This document shows positions 43,035-51,538 of a DNA stretch of 64,000 bases, piece by piece. The translations under genes were made by a program, and so were the position numbers. The stretch covers positions 610,956 through 674,955 of the forward strand of contig NZ_LMEI01000006.1 in the NCBI RefSeq assembly GCF_001426585.1, read 5' to 3'. The notes under the pieces were generated by a model. That model had not been told where the DNA came from. It saw only the letters and a list, made by a program, of their open reading frames with translations, and made no database searches. Source of the DNA: Streptomyces sp. Root431. GTDB taxonomy: Bacteria > Actinomycetota > Actinomycetes > Streptomycetales > Streptomycetaceae. The first letter of the stretch is position 1, and each line of letters begins with the position of its first letter.

Positions 43035-45107
43035 TCAGGTGCGGTGCACCGCGACCTCGTGGAGCGAGTAGCCCCACTGGGTCGCGCGCCGCACCCCCTG
43101 GATCCGTACGTACCGCGCGGACTGCGAAGCGAACTCCGCGGTGTCGTAACCGCCGTCACCCGCGTCCGTGGACCACGCCGTCTTCCAGTCCGTGCCGTTC
43201 TCCGACAGCTCGATGCGGTACGCCCGCGCGTAGGCCCGTTCCCAGTCGAGGGTCACCTTGCCCACCCGGTGCACGGCGCCGAGGTCCATCTGGAGCCACT
43301 GGCCGTCCGACCAGTCGCTGGCCCAGCGGGTGCCCGTGTCGCCGTCGACGGCACGGCCCGGCGCGTAGCTCGTGAACGGGTTCCACTCCGAGGAGCTCGC
43401 CGAACTCGCGGCACCCGTCGCGAGGTTGATGCCCGGCTCGTGCTTCTCGGTCGACTTCCACGTGGTGAGGTACGACTCCGCGCCGCCGGACAGCTCGTCC
43501 ACGACTCCCTGGCCGCCGCTGAGCCGGATCTGCTCGATCCAGTCCGGGACCAGGCCGTTGTGCGCGGCGCCGTCGGTGTTGAGGTCCCAGGTCCGCTCGC
43601 CCGTGACCTGACGGTCGATCACCGCACCGCCGTCCGCGCTGCGGAAGGGGTACTTCACAGCGTTCGGGGCATCCGGGCCGACCGGGCCCGGCCAGCCGCC
43701 GACGCCGTTCATGTCCGTGCCGTAGCCGAGCCCGACGCCGTACTTCTGACGGAGCTCCGCCTTCTGGCCCGCCTCGCCGATGAAGCCCTCGGCGCCGTGC
43801 ATGTACTGGGCGACGAAGCCGCCGAGCTTGTAGAGCCGCTCGGTCCAGTCGAGGTCCATCCAGCTGTGGGTGGACAGGACGCCCGGGTACTCCTCGGACT
43901 CCAGGATGTCGAGCGCCCGGCCGGCGGCCTTCACGCTCATGTGGTCGAGCTCCAGCATCATGCCGCGGTCGATCATGCCCCGCAGGGCGTGCTCGCCGAG
44001 TCTGGTGAGACCCCGGGTGTTGCACTTGGCGTCCGAGGCGTACGACGGCACGCTCACCCCGGCCGGCAGCTTCGCGGCCATCGCGGGAGCGGCGGCCAGT
44101 CCGATCGGGTTGTCGTGCTGCGGGCCCGCGCACCGCTCCGTGGCCCAGAAGGTCCCGGTGGACAGGAACTGGCCGATGTTCACGGCCGTGCCGATCGCAC
44201 CCTGATCGAAGCGCACGCCGCACAGCGCGTTGTCGAACTTGTGGCACAGGAACATGCTGCGCACGCCGAGGGCGTACAGCTCGTCGAGGCCGCGGTCGAT
44301 GTCGGCCTTGTCGCACTGGGCGATGTCGAGGATCTGCTTGCAGCCGAAGGGCTCCGAGGTCTCGACGCCGAGGACGACCGCGAGCTTGCCCTGCTCGACC
44401 ACCGAGCGGGCCTGGGCGGAGCTGGTGACGATCCGGAACCAGCCCTTGCCGGGGCCTCCGTACATCCCGTCGACGTAGTCCTGGAGCTCGTACGTCTTCC
44501 TGGCCTGGAGGCGGATCGACTCCATCTCGTCACAGCCGCGGTCCCGGGGCAGGATCGAGCAGATCAGGCCGTTCGTCACCAGGTCGTTGACGAGCACGCG
44601 CTGCCCGCCGCGCCAGGCCCGCTCGACCCAGGCGTAGTAGTTCTGCTGGTGCGTCAGGGAGTTGTTGGCGGGCCAGTCCTTGAACGTCGGCCAGCCGACC
44701 GGGTCGTGGGTGCCGTCGGCGCCGCCGGTGATGTTCTCGAAGAGCGCGCCCCTGCCGTCGGGGTAGTGCTCGGGACAGTCCTTGAGCGCGTCGGCCGGAC
44801 CCGCGGCGGAGAACGTCTTGCCACAGATCAGCCGGCCGCCGAAGCCCTCGTTGGACATGAGGTGGTTGTGCGCGTCGACGAAGCCGCGCACCTTCCCCTG
44901 GGCGTCGGTGCCGGTGAACGGCGCTCCGGTGACGTTGATCCCGGAGTCCGGCGAGGGCCGGGAGGTCGGCTCCCACCACGCGCCGGTAGCGGCTCCGGCG
45001 GCGGCCGCGGGGACCGGACCTGAGCCGAACAGGAGGGCGGCGAGGGCGAGGAACAGGGCGAGGAGGGCGGATCTGCCGCCGGTCCTTCGCGGTGAGGGTC
45101 GAATCAT
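43035..45107 (-). CDS. Secreted M19-like membrane dipeptidase/amidohydrolase with F5/8C domain
   Basis: This 690-aa protein has a signal peptide (ALLALFLALAALLFGSGPVP). A metallo-hydrolase domain follows with FVDAHNHLMSNEGFGG, GMIDRGMMLELDHMSVK, LSTHSWMDLD, and LGYGTDMNGVGG (metal ligands typical of peptidase M19/renal dipeptidase). A C-terminal discoidin (F5/8 type C) domain at about 555-690 binds carbohydrate (NPFTSYAPGRAVDGDTGTRW). It is likely extracellular, releasing amino acids or acting on lactones. A TetR gene lies upstream on the same strand, and an operator-like site lies between them. Confidence 0.88.
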   Translation of the reverse strand: MIRPSPRRTGGRSALLALFLALAALLFGSGPVPAAAAGAATGAWWEPTSRPSPDSGINVTGAPFTGTDAQGKVRGFVDAHNHLMSNEGFGGRLICGKTFSAAGPADALKDCPEHYPDGRGALFENITGGADGTHDPVGWPTFKDWPANNSLTHQQNYYAWVERAWRGGQRVLVNDLVTNGLICSILPRDRGCDEMESIRLQARKTYELQDYVDGMYGGPGKGWFRIVTSSAQARSVVEQGKLAVVLGVETSEPFGCKQILDIAQCDKADIDRGLDELYALGVRSMFLCHKFDNALCGVRFDQGAIGTAVNIGQFLSTGTFWATERCAGPQHDNPIGLAAAPAMAAKLPAGVSVPSYASDAKCNTRGLTRLGEHALRGMIDRGMMLELDHMSVKAAGRALDILESEEYPGVLSTHSWMDLDWTERLYKLGGFVAQYMHGAEGFIGEAGQKAELRQKYGVGLGYGTDMNGVGGWPGPVGPDAPNAVKYPFRSADGGAVIDRQVTGERTWDLNTDGAAHNGLVPDWIEQIRLSGGQGVVDELSGGAESYLTTWKSTEKHEPGINLATGAASSASSSEWNPFTSYAPGRAVDGDTGTRWASDWSDGQWLQMDLGAVHRVGKVTLDWERAYARAYRIELSENGTDWKTAWSTDAGDGGYDTAEFASQSARYVRIQGVRRATQWGYSLHEVAVHRT

Positions 45108-45224
45108 GGTCGGCGAAGCCTCCGGTCGATGGGGGTGTGCCGGGCGCCCCGAGAATCGCGGTGTCGAGCCAGTGAGTCAAGAGTCCGGGACAAACGACCT
45201 GTTGGCGAAGTGACCGACGAGTAG

Positions 45225-45234
45225 ACCGACCGGT
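45225..45234. promoter_or_regulatory. TetR-like half-site pair before the M19 gene
   Basis: ACCG-AC-CGGT lies in the 132-bp gap between the TetR stop and the M19 start. It resembles operators of TetR repressors for adjacent hydrolase genes. It is short and unproven. Confidence 0.3.
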
Positions 45235-45239
45235 AGCTT

Positions 45240-45833
45240 TCAGCCCTCGATCAGCACCGCCAACTGATCCGCCGTCATGTCCAGGTGACCGTCCGCCACT
45301 TGCTCGTCCCCCAGGACCAGGAACTGGAGCGTGAGACCGTCGATCGCCGCCGCCAGGTACCGCGCGAGCACCTCCACCGGCACCCGCGGCTCCACGCCGA
45401 GGACCGTGCGCACCTGGTCGAGCAGGGCGGCCGCCGACGCCACGTACTGCCCGTACTGCGCCCGCGCCAGATGCTCGAACCCCGGCTCGCGCAGGGCGTA
45501 CTGGGTGAGGTCGTACGTCAGCATGTGCTCACCGGGGTGCGCCGTGACGTGGTCCCAGTACGTCTGCAGCCCGGCCCGTACGGTCTCGCGCAGCGTGGCC
45601 CTCGGCTCCACCGCCGACTTCACCCGGGCCACGTAGTTGCCGGTGATCGTCTCGATCGCGGCTTCGAGGAGCGCCTGCTTCGATTCGAAGCAGTAGTGGA
45701 AGACGCTCAGCGAGACACCCGCCTCCGCGCAGATCGACCGCGTGGTCGTCCGCGCGACACCGTCCCTGGTCATCGCCCTGATCGCCGCCTCGACGAGCTG
45801 CGTGCGTCGTTCGGCCGACGGCATCCGCGCCAT
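45240..45833 (-). CDS. TetR-family regulator
   Basis: This 197-aa protein starts at ATG 45833 behind AGGAGG. It has an N-terminal helix-turn-helix (TTRSICAEAGVSLSVFHYCF) and a large helical ligand domain. It precedes the secreted M19-like enzyme on the same strand and likely controls it or itself. Ligand unknown. Confidence 0.93.
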   Translation of the reverse strand: MARMPSAERRTQLVEAAIRAMTRDGVARTTTRSICAEAGVSLSVFHYCFESKQALLEAAIETITGNYVARVKSAVEPRATLRETVRAGLQTYWDHVTAHPGEHMLTYDLTQYALREPGFEHLARAQYGQYVASAAALLDQVRTVLGVEPRVPVEVLARYLAAAIDGLTLQFLVLGDEQVADGHLDMTADQLAVLIEG

Positions 45834-45909
45834 GGTTCCTCCTCGCGTCCGGCGACAGGGTAAGGCGCGAGGGCGCGGCACGTCAGGAGCGGGGTGCGCC
45901 GACCGGGAG

Positions 45910-46581
45910 TCAGCCCCGGTCCAGGTCCAGGACCTCGCGGAGCGCCGCCACCGCGTGCGCGCGGTGCTCGTCGAGCCACCGCACGGCGGCGTCCTCGTCG
46001 CCGTGGAGCAGTGCCGAGAGCACGGCGCGGTGCTCGTGGACGGCCTGCTCGCGGTGCGGGGTCTCCGCGTAGTAGAGCGAGCGGTACGCGTCGGTGGAGT
46101 CCCACAGCGTCGCGATGAGGCGGACGAGCCGCGGCATCCCGGACGCCTCGATCAGGGTGAAGTGGAAGCGCCTGTTCGCCGCCGCCATTCCCGGCACGTC
46201 ACCGTCCTCGGCCGCCCGCTCCACCTCGCGCTGGATGCCTTCGAGCGCCTCGACCGTACCGTCGGGCATGTGCCGCACGGCCCTGCGCACCGCCTCGGTC
46301 TCCAGGAGCTCCCGGATCCGGTAGATCTCCTCCAGATCGGCGAGCGAGAGCTCGGCGACGAAGTACCCCCGGTGTATGTGGTGCACGACCAGGCCCTCGG
46401 CCTCCAGGGCCTGGAGCGCCTCGCGGAGCGGGACGCGGCTCACGTCGAGCCGCGCCGCGAGCGCGTCCTGGCGGATCTGGTCGCCCGGCCTGAGCTCTCC
46501 GCCGGTGATGGCGCGCCGCAGTTCCTCCAGGACGAACTGCTGGACGGTCTGCGGCCGCCGCCTCTGCACCGCGCTGCTCAT
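45910..46581 (-). CDS. GntR/FCD-family transcriptional regulator
   Basis: This 223-aa protein has a GntR winged helix (LRRAITGGELRPGDQIRQDALAARLDVS, shortened here to GELRPGDQIRQDALAARLD). The FCD C-domain follows, with metal/carboxylate residues (RFHFTLIEASG, HREQAVHEHRAVL with His). FCD regulators bind carboxylic acids. It lies 73 bp after the CoA transferase on the same strand and faces the glutaryl-CoA-type module, so it is the likely regulator. A candidate operator lies at 47908-47921. Confidence 0.93.
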   Translation of the reverse strand: MSSAVQRRRPQTVQQFVLEELRRAITGGELRPGDQIRQDALAARLDVSRVPLREALQALEAEGLVVHHIHRGYFVAELSLADLEEIYRIRELLETEAVRRAVRHMPDGTVEALEGIQREVERAAEDGDVPGMAAANRRFHFTLIEASGMPRLVRLIATLWDSTDAYRSLYYAETPHREQAVHEHRAVLSALLHGDEDAAVRWLDEHRAHAVAALREVLDLDRG

Positions 46582-46654
46582 CGCCTGTGACCTTCCGTTC
46601 CTCGTGTCGCCCACCGGCGGGCTCCGCCCCCGGTGACGACCATCTTCCTATGGA

Positions 46655-47815
46655 TCAGGGCGTGCGGGCGGGCCGTCCCAGCACGGCGAGCAGGCCGTCG
46701 GTGTGCTCGCCCAGGCGCGGGGGAGCGCTGCGGTACGAGGGCGGGGTGGCCCCGAGCCGGATCGGGTTGACGACCTGACCGGGACCGGCCGCCCGCTCGG
46801 GGACCCGCGGGTCGAGCCCCAGCCGCTCGGCGAGGTCGAAGGCGGCCGCCAGGTCGTTGATGGGGCCGCAGGGCACGCCGGCGGCGGTGAGCTCCTCGAA
46901 CCAGCCGTCGGCCGTACGCGTGCCGAGCGGCCCGGACAGCGCCGCGACCAGCTCCTCGCGGTGGGCGACCCGGGCCGTGTTGGTCGCGAAGCGCGGGTCA
47001 TCGGCCAGCCCGGGCAGGCCGAGCCGCTCGCACAGGGTGCGGAACTGCCGGTCGGTGCCGACCGCGAGGACCAGCGGCCGGTCCCGCGCCTCGAAGACCT
47101 CGTACGGGGCGATGCTCGGGTGCCTGTTGCCCATCGCCCGCGGGACGACGCCCGCCCCCAGATGCGCGGCGGCCTGGTTGGTGAGCGCCGAGAGCAGCGA
47201 GGTCAGCAGCGAGACCTCGACGCGCTGGCCCTCGCCGGTGTGCTCGCGGTGCCGGAGGGCCGCGAGGATCCCGAGACCCGCGTGGAGGCCGGTGATGACG
47301 TCGACGAGGGCGACCCCCGCCTTGGTCCCCGGTCCGTCCGGCTCGCCCGTCACGCTCATGAGGCCGCCCATCGCCTGCACGAGCAGGTCGTAGCCGGGCA
47401 GCCGGGCCCCTTCGTCGGTGCCGAAGCCGGTCACCGAGCAGTACACGAGCCCGGGATTGCCCGCGCGCACGTCCTCGTACCCGAGGCCCAGCTTCTCCAT
47501 CGTGCCCGGGCGGAAGTTCTCCACCAGGACGTCCGCGCGGTCGACGAGCGCGCGCGCCGTCGCCAGGTCCTCGGGGTCCGTCAGGTCGAGCGAGACGGAG
47601 CGCTTGTTCCGGTTCACCCCGAGGAAGTACGTAGCCTCGCCGCCGGCGAACGGCGGCCCCCACGCGCGGGTGTCGTCCCCGGAGCCGGGCCGCTCGATCT
47701 TGATGACGTCCGCGCCCAGGTCGGCGAGGAGCATCGTCATGTACGGCCCCGCGAGCACCCGGCCGAAGTCGGCGACGACGATCCCGGCCAGGGCGCCCGG
47801 CTGGTCTGTGTGCAT
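46655..47815 (-). CDS. CaiB/BaiF-family CoA transferase
   Basis: This 386-aa class III CoA transferase has the N-terminal IVVADFGRVLAGPYMTMLLA, the catalytic Asp region in NPGLVYCSVTGFG, and the typical domain-swap tail GVPCGPINDLA. It is paired divergently with an acyl-CoA dehydrogenase of glutaryl-CoA type. In animals and bacteria this pairing (SUGCT-like) activates glutarate to glutaryl-CoA. That assignment is an inference from the neighbour. The start ATG 47815 follows GGGGAGAG. Confidence 0.9.
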   Translation of the reverse strand: MHTDQPGALAGIVVADFGRVLAGPYMTMLLADLGADVIKIERPGSGDDTRAWGPPFAGGEATYFLGVNRNKRSVSLDLTDPEDLATARALVDRADVLVENFRPGTMEKLGLGYEDVRAGNPGLVYCSVTGFGTDEGARLPGYDLLVQAMGGLMSVTGEPDGPGTKAGVALVDVITGLHAGLGILAALRHREHTGEGQRVEVSLLTSLLSALTNQAAAHLGAGVVPRAMGNRHPSIAPYEVFEARDRPLVLAVGTDRQFRTLCERLGLPGLADDPRFATNTARVAHREELVAALSGPLGTRTADGWFEELTAAGVPCGPINDLAAAFDLAERLGLDPRVPERAAGPGQVVNPIRLGATPPSYRSAPPRLGEHTDGLLAVLGRPARTP

Positions 47816-47907
47816 TCCGCTCTCCCCGGCTGGCGATGCTGACGATGCTGGCGACTGGATCCGGTGGATCTGATGCGGACCGTACGGTCGGGCCACCGGA
47901 TTTTCAA

Positions 47908-47921
47908 TACTGGATCCAATA
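47908..47921. promoter_or_regulatory. Near-perfect palindrome TACTGGATCCAATA, candidate FCD operator
   Basis: A 14-bp palindrome with one mismatched pair is centred on GGATCC, in the 170-bp gap between the CoA transferase and acyl-CoA dehydrogenase genes. FCD/GntR operators are typically short, AT-rich palindromes of this type. A related CTGGATCC half occurs near 47855. Confidence 0.55.
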
Positions 47922-47985
47922 TCCGATCTGCCGCTACGCTCGCCTCGCCGAGTTGCCACAGTCGCCAGTCGCCAGGAGGCCGTCC

Positions 47986-49179
47986 GTGAAGTCGTCGCCG
48001 TCCCCGAGCTCCACCCCCGTCCACCCCTTCGACCTGCTCGCCATCGACGGACTGCTCACCGACGAGGAGCGCGAGATCCGGCGGACCGTGCGCGCCGTCG
48101 CCGACCGCGAGCTGCGGCCGCACGTCGCCGGCTGGTTCGAGAAGGGCGAGATCCCGGCCCGCGAGCTCGCCCGCACCCTCGGCGGCATCGGCGTCCTGGG
48201 CATGCACCTGGAGGGGTACGGCTGCGCCGGCACCAACTCCGTCGCGTACGGCCTCGCCTGCCTGGAGCTGGAGGCCGTCGACTCCGGACTGCGCTCCCTC
48301 GTCTCGGTCCAGGGCTCCCTCGCCATGTACGCGATCTGGAAGTACGGCTCCGAGGAGCAGAAGCAGCGCTGGCTGCCGAAGATGGCGGCCGGCGAGTACA
48401 TCGGCTGCTTCGGCCTCACCGAGCCCGACGCCGGCTCGGACCCCGGGGCGATGCGGACCAACGCCAAGCGCGACGGCTCGGACTGGATCCTCAACGGCAC
48501 CAAGATGTGGATCACCAACGGCTCCGTCGCCGACGTCGCCGTCGTCTGGGCCCGCACGGAGGACGGTGTCCGCGGCTTCCTCGTCCCGGCGGGCACCCCC
48601 GGCTTCAGCGCCCCCGAGATCAAGATGAAGCTGTCGCTGCGGGCCAGCGTCACCAGCGAACTGGTCATGGAGGACGTGCGGCTACCCGCCGACGCCATGC
48701 TCCCCGAGGCCCGCGGCCTGTCCGGCCCGCTCGGCTGCCTCAACGAGGCCCGCTTCGGCATCGTCTTCGGCGCCCTCGGCGCCGCCCGCGACTGTCTGGA
48801 GACGGCGATCTCCTACGCCCGCGACCGCACCGTCTTCGCCCGCTCGCTCGCCTCCTACCAGCTGACGCAGCAGAAGCTCGCCGACATGGCCGTCGAGCTC
48901 GGCAAGGGCATGCTGCTCGCCCTCCACCTCGGCCGCCTCAAGGACGCGGGCGCGATCACGGCCGAGCAGATCAGCGTGGGCAAGCTGAACAACGTACGGG
49001 AGGCGATCGCGATCGCCCGCGAGTGCCGCACGATCCTCGGCGCCAACGGCATCACCCTGGAGTACCCGGTGCTGCGCCACGCCAACAACCTGGAGTCGGT
49101 CCTCACCTACGAGGGCACGAGCGAGGTCCACTCCCTGGTCATCGGCAAGGCGCTCACCGGCGAGCAGGCCTTCCGCTGA
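47986..49179 (+). CDS. gcdH: Glutaryl-CoA dehydrogenase-like acyl-CoA dehydrogenase
   Basis: This 397-aa FAD flavoprotein starts at GTG 47986 with AGGAGG 6 nt upstream. It has FGLTEPDAGSDPGAMRTNAK in the GCDH style, GTKMWITNGSVADV, and the catalytic-base region LTYEGTSEVHSLVIGKALTG. The TYEGT-x-x-VH arrangement is the feature that separates GCDH from short- and medium-chain enzymes. GCDH oxidises and decarboxylates glutaryl-CoA to crotonyl-CoA. Context with the CoA transferase and GntR regulator supports the assignment. The substrate is not proven. Confidence 0.85.
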   Translation: MKSSPSPSSTPVHPFDLLAIDGLLTDEEREIRRTVRAVADRELRPHVAGWFEKGEIPARELARTLGGIGVLGMHLEGYGCAGTNSVAYGLACLELEAVDSGLRSLVSVQGSLAMYAIWKYGSEEQKQRWLPKMAAGEYIGCFGLTEPDAGSDPGAMRTNAKRDGSDWILNGTKMWITNGSVADVAVVWARTEDGVRGFLVPAGTPGFSAPEIKMKLSLRASVTSELVMEDVRLPADAMLPEARGLSGPLGCLNEARFGIVFGALGAARDCLETAISYARDRTVFARSLASYQLTQQKLADMAVELGKGMLLALHLGRLKDAGAITAEQISVGKLNNVREAIAIARECRTILGANGITLEYPVLRHANNLESVLTYEGTSEVHSLVIGKALTGEQAFR

Positions 49180-49212
49180 CCCTTCCGGCCGGCGCCACGG
49201 GAAGCCTTGCGC

Positions 49213-49716
49213 TCAGCCCGCCGTCACCCGGTCGACGAAGGCGTCGAGATTGGCCGTCGTCCGTGCGATCAGCTCGTCGACGGTGAGGGACTCCTCGTGG
49301 CGCCGGCCGCGCAGCTTCGGCTGTCGCTTGCCCCGGACGTAGAGGGAGCAGGCGAGGTCGGCGCAGAGGTAGATGCCGACCGTGTTCCCCTCGCGGCCGC
49401 GGCTCCCGGCGAGCGGCGCCACGAGCAGGGTGACGCCCGAGGAGGCGTGCCCGGTCAGACAGACCTGGCACATGCTGGACTTCACGGCGCTGGTCCGGCC
49501 GGCGGCCGGGACCCGCAGGGACACCCCGACCGGCCCGTCCTCGCGGGGGACGACCAGGTGCGCGCGCAGTGGCGCGCCCGGATCGACCCATCCGAGGAAG
49601 TCCAGGTCCTGCCAGGGGAGTTCGGCGAAGTCGAGCGGCAGCTTCAGTCGTGCCGCCTCACCCTTCGTGCAGTTCACGAAGGACGAGCGGATCTCTTTGT
49701 CGGTCAATGGTTCCAC
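49213..49716 (-). CDS. FBP-domain protein with treble-clef zinc finger
   Basis: This 167-aa FBP family protein is related to EF-G-binding, fusidic-acid-resistance-type proteins (FusB/FBP). It has FVNCTKGEAARLKLP near the N-terminus, the Cys pair SSMCQVCLTGHAS and the second pair LCADLACSLYVRG. It binds zinc and is predicted to interact with the ribosome-bound elongation factor. I took GTG 49716 as the start. It is convergent with gcdH. Confidence 0.85.
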   Translation of the reverse strand: MEPLTDKEIRSSFVNCTKGEAARLKLPLDFAELPWQDLDFLGWVDPGAPLRAHLVVPREDGPVGVSLRVPAAGRTSAVKSSMCQVCLTGHASSGVTLLVAPLAGSRGREGNTVGIYLCADLACSLYVRGKRQPKLRGRRHEESLTVDELIARTTANLDAFVDRVTAG

Positions 49717-49783
49717 TCGTTGGACCGTACACGGACCGCCGGTCGCGGGCACCCGAATATGCGGCGGCCACGGACCGGCGGTC

Positions 49784-51250
49784 TCAGGCCACCCAGTCCG
49801 GCAGCGCCGGGTCGGCGAACCGCCCCGGAGCCCCGTCGAGGGCCGCCGCGAGCCGCTCGGCCGCCGGCTCGTACACGTCCTCCGGCAGCGTGAAGGGAAT
49901 CCGCAGCCGGTGCTCGTGCGTGCCCGGGTCCACCCCGAACCGGGCACCGCCCTCCACCCGCACCCCGTGCCGCAGGGCACGCGCCGCGACGGAGGAGGCC
50001 ACCGGGCGGCCCAGGTCGATCCACAGGCACATCCCGCCCGGCGGCACCGTCCAGCGCCACTCGGGCACGTGCCGCGCCAGCGCCGTCGTCAGCGCCTCCC
50101 GGCGCCGCCGCAGCTCCTCCAGGCGCCGCGGCACGATGGTGTCGAGCCGGTCGAGCAGGGCGACCGCGACGAGCTGGTCGAGGACGGACCCCGACAGGTC
50201 GGCGGTGATCCGGACCCGCGCCAGCTCGGTCACGACCCGGGACGCGGCGCGGACCCAGCCGACCCGCAGCCCGCCCCAGCAGCTCTTGCTCAGCGAACCG
50301 ACGGAGACGATCTGCTCGCCGTCGCCCCCGCCGGCCGTCGCGGCGAAGGGCAGGGGCGCGGGCACGTCCAGGGCGATGTCGGCGAGCGTCTCGTCCGCCA
50401 CGAGCCACGTTCCGGTGGCCCGCGCGGCCCGCGCGAGCTCCCGGCGCTGCTCCTGCGGCATCAGGTGCCCGGTCGGATTGTGGAAGTCGGGGATCAGATA
50501 GGCCAGACGCGGCGCGGTCTGCCGCAGCGCGGCGTCGACGAGTCCGGTGTCCCAGCCGGTCTCGGTCACCGGCACGGGCGTGATGCGGAGCATGCGGCCA
50601 CGCATCGCGTCGAGGGCGTTCGTGTACGAGGGGTTCTCGGCGAGCACCCGGTCGCCGGTTCGGCCGAGCAGCGTCAGGACCAGCGACAGCGCCTGCTGCG
50701 CGCCCGTGGTGACGAGGATCTGCTCGGGCCTGGTCGGCAGGCCACGGGCCGTGTACCGCTCCGCGATCGCCGCGCGCAGCACGGGCAGCCCGTACGGGTG
50801 GTAGCCCTGCGAGCCCGCGTAGCGCGGCAGCTCGGCGGCGGCCGAGGCCAGCGCCGCGGTCAGCTCGTCCGGGGCCTGCGGCGCGGCCAGGGCGAGGTCG
50901 ATGGTGGCGCCCGCGTCGTCCTGGAAGGCGCCCAGCGGGGTCGGCGCCTGACCCTCCGGCAAGGCCGTCCACGTACCGGCGCCGCGACGGCTGTGCGCGT
51001 AACCGCTCTCCCGCAGCAGGTCGTACGCCCCGGTCACGGTCGTCCGGCTCACCGCGAGCACCGTCGCGAGCTCGCGCTCGGCCGGCAGCCGCAGGCGCAG
51101 CGCGACCCGCCCGTCGAGCAGCGCCTCGCGGACCGCCCGCGCGAGCTCCCGGTAGCCGAACCTGCCTTCGGCGGGCGGGGTGAGGAGCGACGCGAGCTGG
51201 CGGCCCGTCAGGGTCCGGTCCGCTGTGTGGACCACGCGTGCCACGGCCAT
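49784..51250 (-). CDS. MocR-family regulator with aminotransferase domain
   Basis: This 488-aa protein starts at ATG 51250, with AAGGAG 8 nt upstream, preferred over GTG 51259. The N-terminal GntR winged helix (LRLRLPAERELATVLAVS; RTTVTGAYDLLRESGYAH) is joined to a fold-type I PLP aminotransferase domain. The PLP-binding Lys lies in VGSLSKSCWGGLRVGW, and Asp in VADETLADIALD. MocR proteins use PLP or amino-acid-like ligands. Repeat elements in its own leader suggest autoregulation and control of the divergent universal-stress operon. Confidence 0.92.
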   Translation of the reverse strand: MAVARVVHTADRTLTGRQLASLLTPPAEGRFGYRELARAVREALLDGRVALRLRLPAERELATVLAVSRTTVTGAYDLLRESGYAHSRRGAGTWTALPEGQAPTPLGAFQDDAGATIDLALAAPQAPDELTAALASAAAELPRYAGSQGYHPYGLPVLRAAIAERYTARGLPTRPEQILVTTGAQQALSLVLTLLGRTGDRVLAENPSYTNALDAMRGRMLRITPVPVTETGWDTGLVDAALRQTAPRLAYLIPDFHNPTGHLMPQEQRRELARAARATGTWLVADETLADIALDVPAPLPFAATAGGGDGEQIVSVGSLSKSCWGGLRVGWVRAASRVVTELARVRITADLSGSVLDQLVAVALLDRLDTIVPRRLEELRRRREALTTALARHVPEWRWTVPPGGMCLWIDLGRPVASSVAARALRHGVRVEGGARFGVDPGTHEHRLRIPFTLPEDVYEPAAERLAAALDGAPGRFADPALPDWVA

Positions 51251-51289
51251 GCCAATCACTCCTTATTGGCTCTGCTGTCCAGGCCAATA
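51251..51289. promoter_or_regulatory. MocR operator-like repeats
   Basis: GCCAAT (51251-51256) and ATTGGC (51265-51270) form an inverted repeat, and GCCAATA recurs at 51283-51289 as a further copy. Clustered CCAATAAG/CTTATTGG half-sites are what MocR dimers bind. It overlaps the MocR ribosome binding site. Confidence 0.6.
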
Positions 51290-51350
51290 AGACTACAGAC
51301 TCCTGTCCAGTGGCCTGGTGGCCACCTCACCACGGGAAAGGAGACGACCG

Positions 51351-51482
51351 ATGTCCGGACACTTCACCGACCGCGACGAGCGGATGTGGCAACTGCGCGC
51401 CGAGGAGCGCACGGCGCGGCCCCTGCGGATCGGAGCCTGGCTCCGTGGCCTGCGCGCGGCCATACGGGGTGACGCGTCGTGA
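51351..51482 (+). CDS. Small 43-aa protein, unknown
   Basis: ATG 51351 has a good AAAGGAG 8 nt upstream. The protein is basic and Arg/Trp-rich (RMWQLRAEERTARPLRIGAW). Its stop overlaps the universal stress protein start as GTGA, so it is translated just before it. No known family is recognised. It could be a small partner of the stress protein or a leader peptide. The start signal and coupling make it credible. Confidence 0.6.
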   Translation: MSGHFTDRDERMWQLRAEERTARPLRIGAWLRGLRAAIRGDAS

Positions 51483-51538
51483 GCGAGCCGGTGAGCGGGC
51501 CGGTGAGCGAGCCGGTGGGCGAGTCGGTGGGCGGTCCC
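51479..51538 (+). repeat. 12-bp repeat at the start of the stress protein
   Basis: Five units of the type GTGAGCGAGCCG encode (V)SEP, VSGP, VSEP, VGES, VGGP. Each unit begins with GTG, so the first codons are all possible starts in frame. Confidence 0.85.
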
